Positions 56,450 to 64,000 of a stretch of 64,000 nt of DNA are shown in pieces. The notes under the pieces are model-generated. The model saw only the letters and a program-made list of their open reading frames with translations. It searched no databases and was not told where the DNA came from. The position numbers and the translations under genes are program-made. How positions within the stretch are numbered: position 1 is the stretch's first letter; each line of letters begins with the position of its first letter. The stretch is from an uncultured Flavobacteriaceae bacterium (GTDB taxonomy: Bacteria > Bacteroidota > Bacteroidia > Flavobacteriales > Flavobacteriaceae). Location of the stretch: assembly GCA_947497145.1 (NCBI GenBank), contig CANMFQ010000010.1:124001-188000 (forward strand), read 5' to 3'.

Positions 56450-56482
56450 TGCCATTTAGCGGCCAAAAAATCAACTTATGGC

Positions 56483-56525
56483 AAAAAAAATAGCCTAAAG
56501 CAACTAAGCACGTTACTTTAGGCTA
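56483..56525 (-). terminator. Terminator between the GntR regulator and lpdA
   Basis: Hairpin TAGCCTAAAG ... CTTTAGGCTA, 14-bp stem with one mismatch and a 7-base loop. On the minus strand it is followed by an eight-T run after lpdA. A few A/T bases on the other side may let it serve both convergent genes. Confidence 0.75.
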
Positions 56526-56567
56526 AAATTCAATCAATATCAAAAACCGATATCATTGATTTCAATT

Positions 56568-57974
56568 TTATATATGCAAAGCTCTGTCTTCAGTTGCAGC
56601 CAGTGCAGCTTCTTTTACCGCCTCAGCATAAGTTGGATGTGCATGACTCATGCGTGCTATATCTTCAGCAGAAGCTCTAAACTCCATTGCTGTTACCGCT
56701 TCGGTAATTAAATCAGCACAACGGGCGCCTATCATATGAACTCCCAAAACTTCGTCTGTTTTTGCATCGGCAAGAATTTTAACAAAACCATCAACATCCA
56801 TACTAGCACGTGCACGTCCTAAAGCACGCATTGGAAATTGACCTACCTTGTACGCTATACCTGCTTCTTTTAATTCTTCTTCAGTCTTACCCACTGCGGC
56901 AACCTCTGGCCAAGTGTATACTACGCCTGGTATTAAATTATAATTTATATGTGGTTTTTGACCTGCCAAAACCTCGGCAACCAAGGTACCTTCTTCCTCT
57001 GCTTTGTGTGCTAACATTGCACCTTTAATAACATCACCGATAGCATATATGTTTGGCACATTGGTCTGTAAATGTCCATTTACCGCAATCTTACCACGCT
57101 CTTCTGTTTTAACACCAGCAGCATCAAGATTCAACCCTTCGGTATACGCATTTCTCCCCACAGCAACCAAACAATAATCACCTGTAAATGTTACTTCTTC
57201 GCCTTTTTTATTATCAGCTTTAACAATTACTTCATCACCATTTCTTTCAACAGATTTCACCTTGTGTGAAAGTGCAAATTTAACCTTTTGCTTTTTCAAG
57301 GTCTTCATCAATTCTTTAGATAGCCCTGCATCCATGGTAGGGATTATTCTATCTAAATACTCTACTACCGTAACTTCTGCACCTAATCGTTTGTATACCT
57401 GTCCTAATTCTAAACCAATAACTCCCCCGCCAATAATGATCATGTGCTTAGGAATTTCTTTTAGCGATAACGCTTCCGTTGAAGTAATTACGCGCTCTTT
57501 ATCTAATGTTATAAAAGGTAATGTTGATGGTTTAGAACCTGTAGCTATAATAATATTTTTGGCTTCAATGGTGGCTGTTGTTCCGTCATTTTTGGCAATA
57601 TTGATGTGCGTAGCATCTTTAAAACTGCCCAGCCCCTCAAAAACCTCAATTTTATTTTTATCCATCAAAAACTGAATTCCCTTTGTAGTCATATCAACTA
57701 CATCTTGCTTTCTGGAAATCATTTTTTCTAAATTCACCTTTATTGGCCCATCTATTTCAATACCATGTGTCTCAAAATGCTTAAAAGCATCCTCATAGTG
57801 GTGTGAAGAATCTAGCAATGCCTTTGAAGGAATACAGCCCACATTAAGGCAAGTACCCCCCAAGGTGCTATATTTTTCAATAATTGCAGTTTTCATTCCT
57901 AATTGTGCGCAACGAATTGCTGCTACATATCCTCCAGGACCAGAGCCAATAACGGCCACATCATATGAACTCAT
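56568..57974 (-). CDS. lpdA: Dihydrolipoyl dehydrogenase (E3)
   Basis: The 468-residue flavoprotein starts YDVAVIGSGPGGYVAAI (FAD motif). It has redox cysteines C42 and C47 in GGTCLNVGCIPSK, an NAD motif IIGGGVIGLELG and the C-terminal catalytic His-Glu pair in HAHPTYAEAV. It reoxidises lipoyl groups of 2-oxoacid dehydrogenase complexes and the glycine cleavage system, and would pair with the fused E1 encoded at 41.1 kb. A TAATTTTG element lies 26 bases upstream and a terminator follows. Confidence 0.95.
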   Translation of the reverse strand: MSSYDVAVIGSGPGGYVAAIRCAQLGMKTAIIEKYSTLGGTCLNVGCIPSKALLDSSHHYEDAFKHFETHGIEIDGPIKVNLEKMISRKQDVVDMTTKGIQFLMDKNKIEVFEGLGSFKDATHINIAKNDGTTATIEAKNIIIATGSKPSTLPFITLDKERVITSTEALSLKEIPKHMIIIGGGVIGLELGQVYKRLGAEVTVVEYLDRIIPTMDAGLSKELMKTLKKQKVKFALSHKVKSVERNGDEVIVKADNKKGEEVTFTGDYCLVAVGRNAYTEGLNLDAAGVKTEERGKIAVNGHLQTNVPNIYAIGDVIKGAMLAHKAEEEGTLVAEVLAGQKPHINYNLIPGVVYTWPEVAAVGKTEEELKEAGIAYKVGQFPMRALGRARASMDVDGFVKILADAKTDEVLGVHMIGARCADLITEAVTAMEFRASAEDIARMSHAHPTYAEAVKEAALAATEDRALHI

Positions 57975-57999
57975 AAATTTATTTGATTTTTGTGCATTG

Positions 58000-58007
58000 C
58001 AAAATTA
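58000..58007 (-). promoter_or_regulatory. Promoter -7 element (TAATTTTG) for lpdA
   Basis: Perfect TAnnTTTG on the minus strand about 26 bases before the lpdA ATG. Confidence 0.55.
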
Positions 58008-58023
58008 GCACTATTTTTTGATT

Positions 58024-58482
58024 TTAGATGTGGATTGCTGTAGTATGCTTCACCTCATTGATAACAAATGAACTTTGCGTACTACCAATATTACTAATAG
58101 CCGTAAGTTTGGTGACCATAAAATCACGATAAGCTTGCATATTTTCTACATGAATTTTAACAATATAATCGTAATCACCGCTGATGTGATAACACTCTAC
58201 TACTTCGGCAAGTTTTAACACCTCACGTTCAAACTTCAACACATAGTCTTTAATATGTTGAATTAGTTTTATGTGACAAAGTACTGTAAACGACTTCTCA
58301 ATCTTCGCCTTATCAATTAAAGCAACATATTTTGTAATTATATCGTTTTTCTCTAATCGCTTGATACGCTCGTAGACCGCCGTGGTAGAAAGATTTAATT
58401 CTTGCGCATAGGCTGCTGTAGTTCTTTTGCAATCTTGCTGTAAAAGCGCCAAAAGGCGTACATCTGTTTCGTCAAGTTTCAT
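58024..58482 (-). CDS. Lrp/AsnC family transcriptional regulator
   Basis: The 152-residue protein begins LDETDVRLLALLQQDCKRTT, followed by the helix-turn-helix LNLSTTAVYERIKRLEKNDII, the Lrp DNA-binding domain. The C-terminal half (CYHISGDYDYIVKI) is the RAM ligand domain. It is divergent from the methionine gamma-lyase-like gene, a common arrangement in which the regulator controls the enzyme in response to an amino acid. The common intergenic region is 157 bp. Confidence 0.9.
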   Translation of the reverse strand: MKLDETDVRLLALLQQDCKRTTAAYAQELNLSTTAVYERIKRLEKNDIITKYVALIDKAKIEKSFTVLCHIKLIQHIKDYVLKFEREVLKLAEVVECYHISGDYDYIVKIHVENMQAYRDFMVTKLTAISNIGSTQSSFVINEVKHTTAIHI

Positions 58483-58639
58483 TATGTCAATTTTTCGGTA
58501 TAGGTTAATGAAATAAGCATTATTTAGATTTTAATTCTAATTAAAAGACTAAAAAACGAATTTCAATCTAAATATATAACTTTTGATTGATAAATTAACT
58601 AAACGAAGTTACTTTTAGTATTTTAAAACAACAGAAACA

Positions 58640-59860
58640 ATGAAGCATTCATCAGCAAACGATTTACAAGACTTACAATATTTTGGCGAATACGGGGGTG
58701 TTAACCCTTCTATTTCAGATTCATCAACCTATACTTTTCTGTCAGCCAAAACCATGTTCGACACCTTTGAAGGAAATACCGAGGGTTGTTATTTATACAC
58801 CCGTCACTCCTCCCCTTCTAACCTTTATCTTGGCGAAGCTATGGCTGCCTTAGAAGGTACCGAAAGTGCTAATGTATACGCCAGTGGTATGGGTGCCATA
58901 ACAGCGGTTATCATGCAACTTTGCAACGCTGGAGATCATATTGTAAGTAGTAGAACCATCTACGGAGGGTCGTATGCTTTTTTAAAGAATTTTCTCAAAA
59001 AATTCAATATCCCTGTTGGCTTTGTTGATATCACTGATATCAATGCCGTTGAGGCAACTATTACATCAAAAACAAAAATGATTTACTGTGAGTCGGTAAG
59101 TAATCCGTTACTTGAGGTTGCCGATATTGAAGCCCTAAGCGCATTGGCAAAAAAATATAACATTCCCCTTGTTGTTGACAATACCTTTGCGCCACTTTCT
59201 ATAAAACCAGCAGCCTTAGGTGCAACCATAGTGATTCATAGCCTTACCAAATTCATTAATGGTACTAGTGATTGTGTTGCCGGTGCGGTTTGTGGCACCA
59301 AAGACTTTTGTTTAAGTCTAAAAGATGTCAATGACGGCGCTGGTATGCTCTTAGGAAGTACCTTAGACAGTATGAGAGCCGCTTCTATTTTAAAAAATAT
59401 GCGCACCCTGCATCTACGTATTCAAAAACATAGTGCAAATGCCTTGTTTTTAGCTCAAAAATTTGAAGCTGATGGTTTTCAGGTAGGCTATCCGGGTTTA
59501 ACTTCGCACAAAGGGAATGCTATTATGAAACGACAAATCAATGCTGCCTATGGCTATGGTGGTTTAATGACGATGGATGTAGGAAGCCTCGATCGGGCAA
59601 ATGCCTTTATGGAATTGATGCAAACCGAAAAACTGGGTTACCTTGCCGTGAGTCTTGGTTTTTATAAAACCCTGTTTAGTGCGCCAGGCACATCTACTTC
59701 TTCGGAAATTTCTGTGGAAGAACAAATGGAAATGGGACTCTCAAACGGACTTATCAGATTCTCTATAGGTCTTGATAGTGATATTGAGAGAACATATACA
59801 ATGATGCGTAGCTGTATGGAACGTTTGGGCATTGAGGGTAAAAAACAGGTTTTGGTGTAA
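58640..59860 (+). CDS. Cys/Met metabolism PLP enzyme, methionine gamma-lyase-like
   Basis: The 406-residue fold-type I PLP enzyme has Y108 (TIYGG), D180 (VVDNTFA) and the PLP-binding K204 in HSLTKFINGTSD. It matches the cystathionine gamma-synthase / methionine gamma-lyase family. The Lrp regulator beside it favours a catabolic amino-acid lyase. Distinguishing gamma-lyase from synthase would need active-site comparison. It ends 73 bases before nhaC-like. Confidence 0.85.
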   Translation: MKHSSANDLQDLQYFGEYGGVNPSISDSSTYTFLSAKTMFDTFEGNTEGCYLYTRHSSPSNLYLGEAMAALEGTESANVYASGMGAITAVIMQLCNAGDHIVSSRTIYGGSYAFLKNFLKKFNIPVGFVDITDINAVEATITSKTKMIYCESVSNPLLEVADIEALSALAKKYNIPLVVDNTFAPLSIKPAALGATIVIHSLTKFINGTSDCVAGAVCGTKDFCLSLKDVNDGAGMLLGSTLDSMRAASILKNMRTLHLRIQKHSANALFLAQKFEADGFQVGYPGLTSHKGNAIMKRQINAAYGYGGLMTMDVGSLDRANAFMELMQTEKLGYLAVSLGFYKTLFSAPGTSTSSEISVEEQMEMGLSNGLIRFSIGLDSDIERTYTMMRSCMERLGIEGKKQVLV

Positions 59861-59933
59861 GCAAAAATAAATACGGTTTGCACAGCCCTTAACAAAATCG
59901 TAATATTACGCAATAACAAACCGATTAAAATAA

Positions 59934-61421
59934 ATGGACACCAAAAAGCCCCATAAGCACCGTCAAAACGAAAATATCATTGAAAATAGAGAATTAAGTA
60001 TAGTAGAGGCCCTACTACCTGTGTTAATTCTTGTTGGCATGTTGGCCTATAATGTTTTTGTTTTTGGAGACGATGCGCTTAGTGGCTCCAATCAATTCAT
60101 ACTCCTTTTAGGGGGTGCTGCCGCTGCTATTGTTGGCTTTTTAAACAAAGTTTCTTACAAGCAAATGATGGCTGAAGTAGCCGAAAATATAAAATCAACG
60201 ACGGGGGCGTTGTTAATTTTGTTGATGGTTGGTGCACTCTCGGGTACATGGATGGTCAGCGGCGTTATTCCTACCATGATTTACTACGGTCTTCAAATAT
60301 TGAATCCAACTATATTCTTGGCGGCCTGTGTTATCATTTGTGCCATTATTTCAATTGCAACAGGTAGTTCTTGGACAACTTCTGCTACCGTAGGTATCGC
60401 CCTTATTGGTATTGGTGAGGCCTTAGGAGTTTCTTTGGGGATGACTGCGGGTGCTGTGCTATCAGGTGCTTATTTTGGTGATAAACTATCGCCATTGAGT
60501 GATACCACAAACCTTGCCCCAGCAATGGCTGGTGGTGAACTTTTTGACCATATTAAATACATGACCATTACTACGATACCTACCATAGTAGTCACCCTTG
60601 TGGTTTTTATAATTCTTGGTTTTACCATAAATACAAACGGAACAGCAGATACCGCTTCCATTTTAGCGTCTATAGAAAATAGCTTTACTATTTCTGGATG
60701 GTTATTTTTGGTACCCTTGGTTGTTATTTTTTTAATTGTGAAAAAGGCGCCTCCTTTGTTGGCACTACTTATAGGAACACTTTTAGGCGGTGTTTTTGCC
60801 GTCATTTTTCAACCCGGAGTGGTTGCTACGATTGGCGGAGCAGAAACACTAAATTTTGAATCGGGTTATAAAGGCATACTAAACGCAATTACTATTAAAA
60901 CCTCTATAGCTTCTGACAATCCTGCGCTTAGTGATTTGTTTACCGCAAAGGGGATGCAAGGTATGTTGGGTACGATATGGCTTATTGTTTGTGCTATGGT
61001 TTTTGGCGGCATTATGGATGGTATTGGCGCTTTGTCAAGAATTACAAAATCTTTATTGGGTATGGCTCAAACAACGTTTGGTCTTTTTGCAAGTACTGTG
61101 GGCAGTTGTTTGGCGCTAAATGTTACAGCATCTGACCAATACCTTGCTATTGTAGTGCCTGGTAAAATGTTTGCGAAAGCCTATAACGATCGTGGTTTAG
61201 CTCCCGAAAACCTCAGTAGAACTCTGGAAGATTCTGGTACCGTAACCTCTGTACTTATCCCGTGGAATACCTGTGGTGCTTATCATAGTGGCGTACTGGG
61301 CGTAAGTGTTTTTGATTATATGTTTTTTGCTATTTTTAACTGGCTGAGCCCCATTATGACCCTTATTTTTGCTGGACTTAGCATCAAAATAAAACAATTA
61401 GTAGTTTCAGAGGGTGAGTAA
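59934..61421 (+). CDS. NhaC-type Na+/H+ antiporter
   Basis: The 495-residue membrane protein has about 12 helices and the NhaC signature region GSSWTTSATVGIALIGIG and LSGAYFGDKLSPLSDTTNL. It should exchange Na+ (or another substrate) for H+ at the inner membrane. Some NhaC proteins instead exchange organic acids or amino-acid derivatives. It follows the PLP lyase on the same strand, so a functional link such as moving its product is possible but unproven. Confidence 0.88.
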   Translation: MDTKKPHKHRQNENIIENRELSIVEALLPVLILVGMLAYNVFVFGDDALSGSNQFILLLGGAAAAIVGFLNKVSYKQMMAEVAENIKSTTGALLILLMVGALSGTWMVSGVIPTMIYYGLQILNPTIFLAACVIICAIISIATGSSWTTSATVGIALIGIGEALGVSLGMTAGAVLSGAYFGDKLSPLSDTTNLAPAMAGGELFDHIKYMTITTIPTIVVTLVVFIILGFTINTNGTADTASILASIENSFTISGWLFLVPLVVIFLIVKKAPPLLALLIGTLLGGVFAVIFQPGVVATIGGAETLNFESGYKGILNAITIKTSIASDNPALSDLFTAKGMQGMLGTIWLIVCAMVFGGIMDGIGALSRITKSLLGMAQTTFGLFASTVGSCLALNVTASDQYLAIVVPGKMFAKAYNDRGLAPENLSRTLEDSGTVTSVLIPWNTCGAYHSGVLGVSVFDYMFFAIFNWLSPIMTLIFAGLSIKIKQLVVSEGE

Positions 61422-61650
61422 CGGAAGTTGGAAAACAACGTGTTAAGCGGTGAATATTGAGATTTGAAAAATTGTTGGTTCTTCTTATTTCTTAGTTCTT
61501 ACAAACAATCGTGAATGGTCTTAGCTTAAAACATCCCACTCTTTTGTCAAGTCGCTCCTAAAATTAAGAAAACAGTGTGTTTTATGGTCCTTTTAATCCT
61601 CTTCACAAAGTTTTAATCTCTAAAGCGGGTTTAAAAAACAATTTTGTCCC

Positions 61651-61658
61651 TATTTTTG
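61651..61658 (+). promoter_or_regulatory. Promoter -7 element (TATTTTTG) for smpB
   Basis: Perfect TAnnTTTG match ending four bases before the smpB ATG, suggesting a leaderless message. Confidence 0.5.
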
Positions 61659-61662
61659 TGTC

Positions 61663-62127
61663 ATGTTTCAGAAAAAAATAAACATAAAAAACAAGAGAGC
61701 TCGCTTTGAATATGAAATACTAGACAAGTATACGGCTGGTATGGTTTTGGGTGGTACTGAGATAAAATCCATTCGAGAAAGTAAAGCTTCTATTTCTGAA
61801 AGTTTTTGCGAGTTCAATGAGCGCGGAGAGCTTTTTATCATCAATATGCAAATTGATGAATATTCGCATGGGTCTCATTACAACCACAAACCAAAAGCAG
61901 CTCGTAAGTTGCTCTTAAATAAACAAGAACTGCGAAAACTTCAAAAGTCTGTCACTGCATCAGGACTTACCATAGTTCCCTTAAATTTATTTTTAACTGA
62001 CCGCGGATTGGCAAAAATAAACATTGCTCTTGCCAAGGGTAAAAAGTTATATGACAAGCGAGAAACGATGAAAGACCGTGACAACAAGCGAAATTTAGAC
62101 CGAATTAAAAAAGGGTTTAATAATTAA
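61663..62127 (+). CDS. smpB: SsrA-binding protein SmpB
   Basis: The 154-residue protein has the SmpB core: KNKRARFEYEILDKYTAGMV, then LGGTEIKSIRESKASISESF, and a Lys/Arg-rich C-terminal tail (KKLYDKRETMKDRDNKRNLD). It binds tmRNA and brings it to stalled ribosomes. Normal length. The tmRNA gene itself is not in the window. Its stop lies 26 bases from the convergent ion-channel gene. Confidence 0.95.
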   Translation: MFQKKINIKNKRARFEYEILDKYTAGMVLGGTEIKSIRESKASISESFCEFNERGELFIINMQIDEYSHGSHYNHKPKAARKLLLNKQELRKLQKSVTASGLTIVPLNLFLTDRGLAKINIALAKGKKLYDKRETMKDRDNKRNLDRIKKGFNN

Positions 62128-62153
62128 TTATTAGTCATGAATACTTAAAAAAG

Positions 62154-62894
62154 CTACAATTTTTCTTTCTTCTTTAAGTTTTCTAACTCTTCTTCCTCAA
62201 GTTTTCTTGCTTTAGCTAGTGCTGTTGCTACAAGCCCAGCAGGTACTGTTACCAAACCAACACCTATCATCAGCACAAAAAAGGTGAAAATTTTTCCACC
62301 AACGGTAATCGGAAAAACATCGCCATATCCTACAGTTGTTAAGGTTACAATTGCCCACCATAGACTATGAAATATAGAACTGAATAATTCAGGTTGTGAT
62401 TCATTTTCAAAAAAATAGATACCAGAGGCAGAAAGAAAAACTAAAATAGCGGTTACCATAAAAAATAAGACAATCTCTTCTTTTACAATACCTGCGGCAA
62501 CATTAAATCTATTTAGCGCTCTGTTGTAACGAATAAGTTTCAACGCCCTAAAAATTCGGAATATCCTAAAAGCTCTTAGCCCTTTGAGGTCGATGGTTGC
62601 ATTTAAATAAAAAGGAAGAATAGCCAATAAGTCTACAATGCCATAAAAACTGCATATATATTTCAATGGTTTTTCAGCAACTGCTACTCTTAACAGGTAT
62701 TCGATAGAAAACACAACAACGCAAAACACTTCAATATAAAACAATAATTCTTGTGTTTGCGCACTATTATTGGGTAAAGTTTCAATAGAAAAAGATATCA
62801 ACGACATCAAAATAAGACCTTGAATAACGTAATCAAATACCCTTCCGGCCTTCGTGGTATTATCGTTTATTATTAATCTAATTTTATTTTTCAT
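62154..62894 (-). CDS. Voltage-gated-type potassium channel protein
   Basis: The 246-residue protein has six transmembrane segments. An S4-like run of Arg every third residue is visible in LRAFRIFRIFRALKLIRYNR, and the pore holds the K+ filter TTVGYGDVFP. A short charged coiled-coil C-terminus follows. It is a Kch/KvAP-type ion transporter. Predicted to sit in the inner membrane; gating not determined. Confidence 0.9.
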   Translation of the reverse strand: MKNKIRLIINDNTTKAGRVFDYVIQGLILMSLISFSIETLPNNSAQTQELLFYIEVFCVVVFSIEYLLRVAVAEKPLKYICSFYGIVDLLAILPFYLNATIDLKGLRAFRIFRIFRALKLIRYNRALNRFNVAAGIVKEEIVLFFMVTAILVFLSASGIYFFENESQPELFSSIFHSLWWAIVTLTTVGYGDVFPITVGGKIFTFFVLMIGVGLVTVPAGLVATALAKARKLEEEELENLKKKEKL

Positions 62895-63002
62895 AGCACA
62901 TTAAAAAAGGATTAAAAGTGAACTAACTAAACCTAAATTCTTTCAAAATAGCTACAACGATATTTTCTACCTTCACATCAGCAGTAAACACCTTGTCATT
63001 TT

Positions 63003-63644
63003 TTAATTTTTGTTCTCTAAAAGTGGTACAAAACGAAAAGAACCATATTCTTTCTTTTCAAATTCCTTTAATGATTTACGAACAAAAAGCGTCATAATTT
63101 GCTCATTTACACCCACAGGTATTACCAATCGCCCTCCTACTTTCAATTGTGATAATAGTGCTTTTGGCACCTCTGGCGCTCCTGCGGTTACAATAATACC
63201 ATCAAAAGGAGCCTCTTGTGGCAGCCCTTTGTACCCGTCTCCAAAAATCACCTTTTTGGGTCTGTAACCCATTTTTTTAAAGAAAATATTGGTCTTTTTA
63301 AACAATTCAAGTTGGCGTTCAATACTATATACCGAAGCTCTTAATGTCAATAAAACAGCAGTTTGATAACCACTACCGGTACCGATCTCTAAAATTTTAT
63401 GCCCTGGTTTTACTTCCAAAAGCTCCGTTTGAAAGGCTACAGTGTATGGCTGCGAAATGGTTTGCTCTGCTCCAATAGGAAACGCCTTGTCTTGGTAGGC
63501 ATGACCTTCAAAACTACTATCAATAAACAAATGTCGGGGAATGACACGAATAGCATCTAAAACTTTCTTGTTGGTAATGCCCTTTTTTTGCAATACTGCT
63601 GCCAATTTATTACGTAGTCCGTGGTGTTTTAAAGTATCGTTCAA
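63003..63644 (-). CDS. pcm: Protein-L-isoaspartate O-methyltransferase
   Basis: The 213-residue protein has the SAM motif LEIGTGSGYQTAVL and the PCMT segment FDGIIVTAGAPEVPK. The TISQPYTVAF near residue 59 is the conserved PCMT substrate region. It starts repair of isoaspartyl damage in ageing proteins. Normal length. Confidence 0.93.
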   Translation of the reverse strand: MNDTLKHHGLRNKLAAVLQKKGITNKKVLDAIRVIPRHLFIDSSFEGHAYQDKAFPIGAEQTISQPYTVAFQTELLEVKPGHKILEIGTGSGYQTAVLLTLRASVYSIERQLELFKKTNIFFKKMGYRPKKVIFGDGYKGLPQEAPFDGIIVTAGAPEVPKALLSQLKVGGRLVIPVGVNEQIMTLFVRKSLKEFEKKEYGSFRFVPLLENKN

Positions 63645-63811
63645 TGTGTTGATTTTGGAGACACGAAGTTAGAACCTTCAACATCAAATTACAAAAAAAA
63701 TTAGTCCACAGTTTTAAAAAAAAATCAATGCTAAAACTGCGCAATGCAAAGTATGGATAATAAAATCATAAACTTTTAAAAAACTAAACTGATAAACTTC
63801 TAAAGTATGTT

Positions 63812-63819
63812 TATTTTTG
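63812..63819 (+). promoter_or_regulatory. Promoter -7 element (TATTTTTG) for the last oxidoreductase gene
   Basis: Perfect TAnnTTTG match 13 bases before the ATG at 63833. Confidence 0.5.
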
Positions 63820-63832
63820 AAAAAAACGATAT

Positions 63833-64000
63833 ATGCTTAAAGTTGGAGTTTTAGGAGCGGGACATTTAGGAAAAATACATCTTCGCTTACTTAATGAATC
63901 TGAAAAATATGAATTGGTTGGTTTTTATGACCCTGATGCTATCAATGCTAAAAAAGTAGCTGCGGAATTTGGATATACTTATTTTGAAAATATAAATACC
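63833..64000 (+). CDS. Gfo/Idh/MocA family oxidoreductase, 3' truncated by window
   Basis: Fifty-six codons from an ATG to the window's end. LKVGVLGAGHLGKIHLRLL is the NAD(P)-binding Rossmann motif of the Gfo/Idh/MocA family, followed by VGFYDPDAINAKKVA, where the second-strand acid sets cofactor preference. The catalytic part lies beyond the window. It has its own promoter element. It is AT-rich like its neighbours, unlike the family member at the window's start, so the two are separate acquisitions. Confidence 0.8.
   Translation, partial: MLKVGVLGAGHLGKIHLRLLNESEKYELVGFYDPDAINAKKVAAEFGYTYFENINT

Noticed and set aside
61422-61662. Possible tmRNA (ssrA) next to smpB
   Set aside because: No tRNA-like ends or tag reading frame seen in the 240-bp gap.
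62895-63002. Coding-like codons between pcm and the channel gene
   Set aside because: No start codon in frame and bounded by the pcm stop; too short to support.

Overview
The window looks like chromosome from a marine-type member of the Flavobacteriaceae (Bacteroidetes). The evidence is a low-GC background, Bacteroidetes-type TAnnTTTG promoter elements, and type IX secretion genes: a giant SprB-like adhesin with a gliding-type C-terminal signal followed by a PorP/SprF partner. Other pointers are a fused alpha/beta E1 dehydrogenase, a DUF1835 protein, SUI1, a MutS2 without a visible Smr domain, an NrtR-type Nudix regulator and a formylglycine-type sulfatase. I do not assign a genus. No rRNA, tRNA, tmRNA or CRISPR array was seen.

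Layout. (1) 1-4.9 kb: a visibly more GC-rich block with a tight operon (Gfo/Idh/MocA oxidoreductase, TIM-barrel sugar isomerase, alpha/beta hydrolase, sodium:solute symporter), then a serine recombinase preceded by inverted repeats and an orphan HicB-like protein. It ends in about 950 bp with no supported gene and looks like an acquired catabolic island or its edge. (2) 5.9-16.5 kb: a secreted protein of unknown function, then the 2511-residue adhesin with its SprF-like partner. (3) 16.5-20.1 kb: a DUF1080 lipoprotein and a TerC / TlpA-like / sialidase-like lipoprotein operon. (4) 20.3-29.2 kb: a Nudix-type regulator divergent from a membrane-anchored GH3 homologue lacking its nucleophile, two transporters, two paralogous small exported proteins, YceI and a second TerC.

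(5) 29.3-35.6 kb, minus strand: a biosynthetic operon running FAD oxidoreductase, methyltransferase, type III polyketide synthase, FabI-like enoyl reductase, FabZ-like dehydratase, KAS, acyl carrier protein, small membrane protein. It reads as a private fatty-acid elongation module feeding a type III PKS plus tailoring enzymes, so the inferred product is a phenolic lipid, alkylpyrone or quinone. (6) 35.8-40.9 kb: VOC protein, an IS200/IS605 remnant, an ECF sigma factor with a membrane partner, a sulfatase, and an OmpA/lipocalin lipoprotein pair. (7) 41-51 kb: mostly housekeeping genes (E1 dehydrogenase, 2OG oxygenase, SUI1, DUF1835, nucleoside phosphorylase, orphan periplasmic-binding fold, response regulator, Ung, MutS2). 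(8) 51-55.7 kb: a decayed stretch with a retropepsin fragment, a large erythromycin-esterase-like exported protein, a 42-residue double-glycine-leader peptide gene and a cold-shock-domain protein. (9) 55.8-64 kb: GntR/FCD regulator, LpdA, an Lrp regulator divergent from a methionine gamma-lyase-like enzyme, NhaC, SmpB, a K+ channel, Pcm and the start of another Gfo/Idh/MocA gene.

The most notable points are: the type III PKS operon with its own FAS-II module; the double-glycine peptide; the palindrome AAATCGTATACGATTT over the promoter of the GntR/FCD regulator, repeated at two other sites; the GH3 homologue with His where the nucleophile Asp should be; and the GC-shifted recombinase-bearing block. 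All functions come from reading sequence and motifs. No database search was run, and GC statements are by eye.
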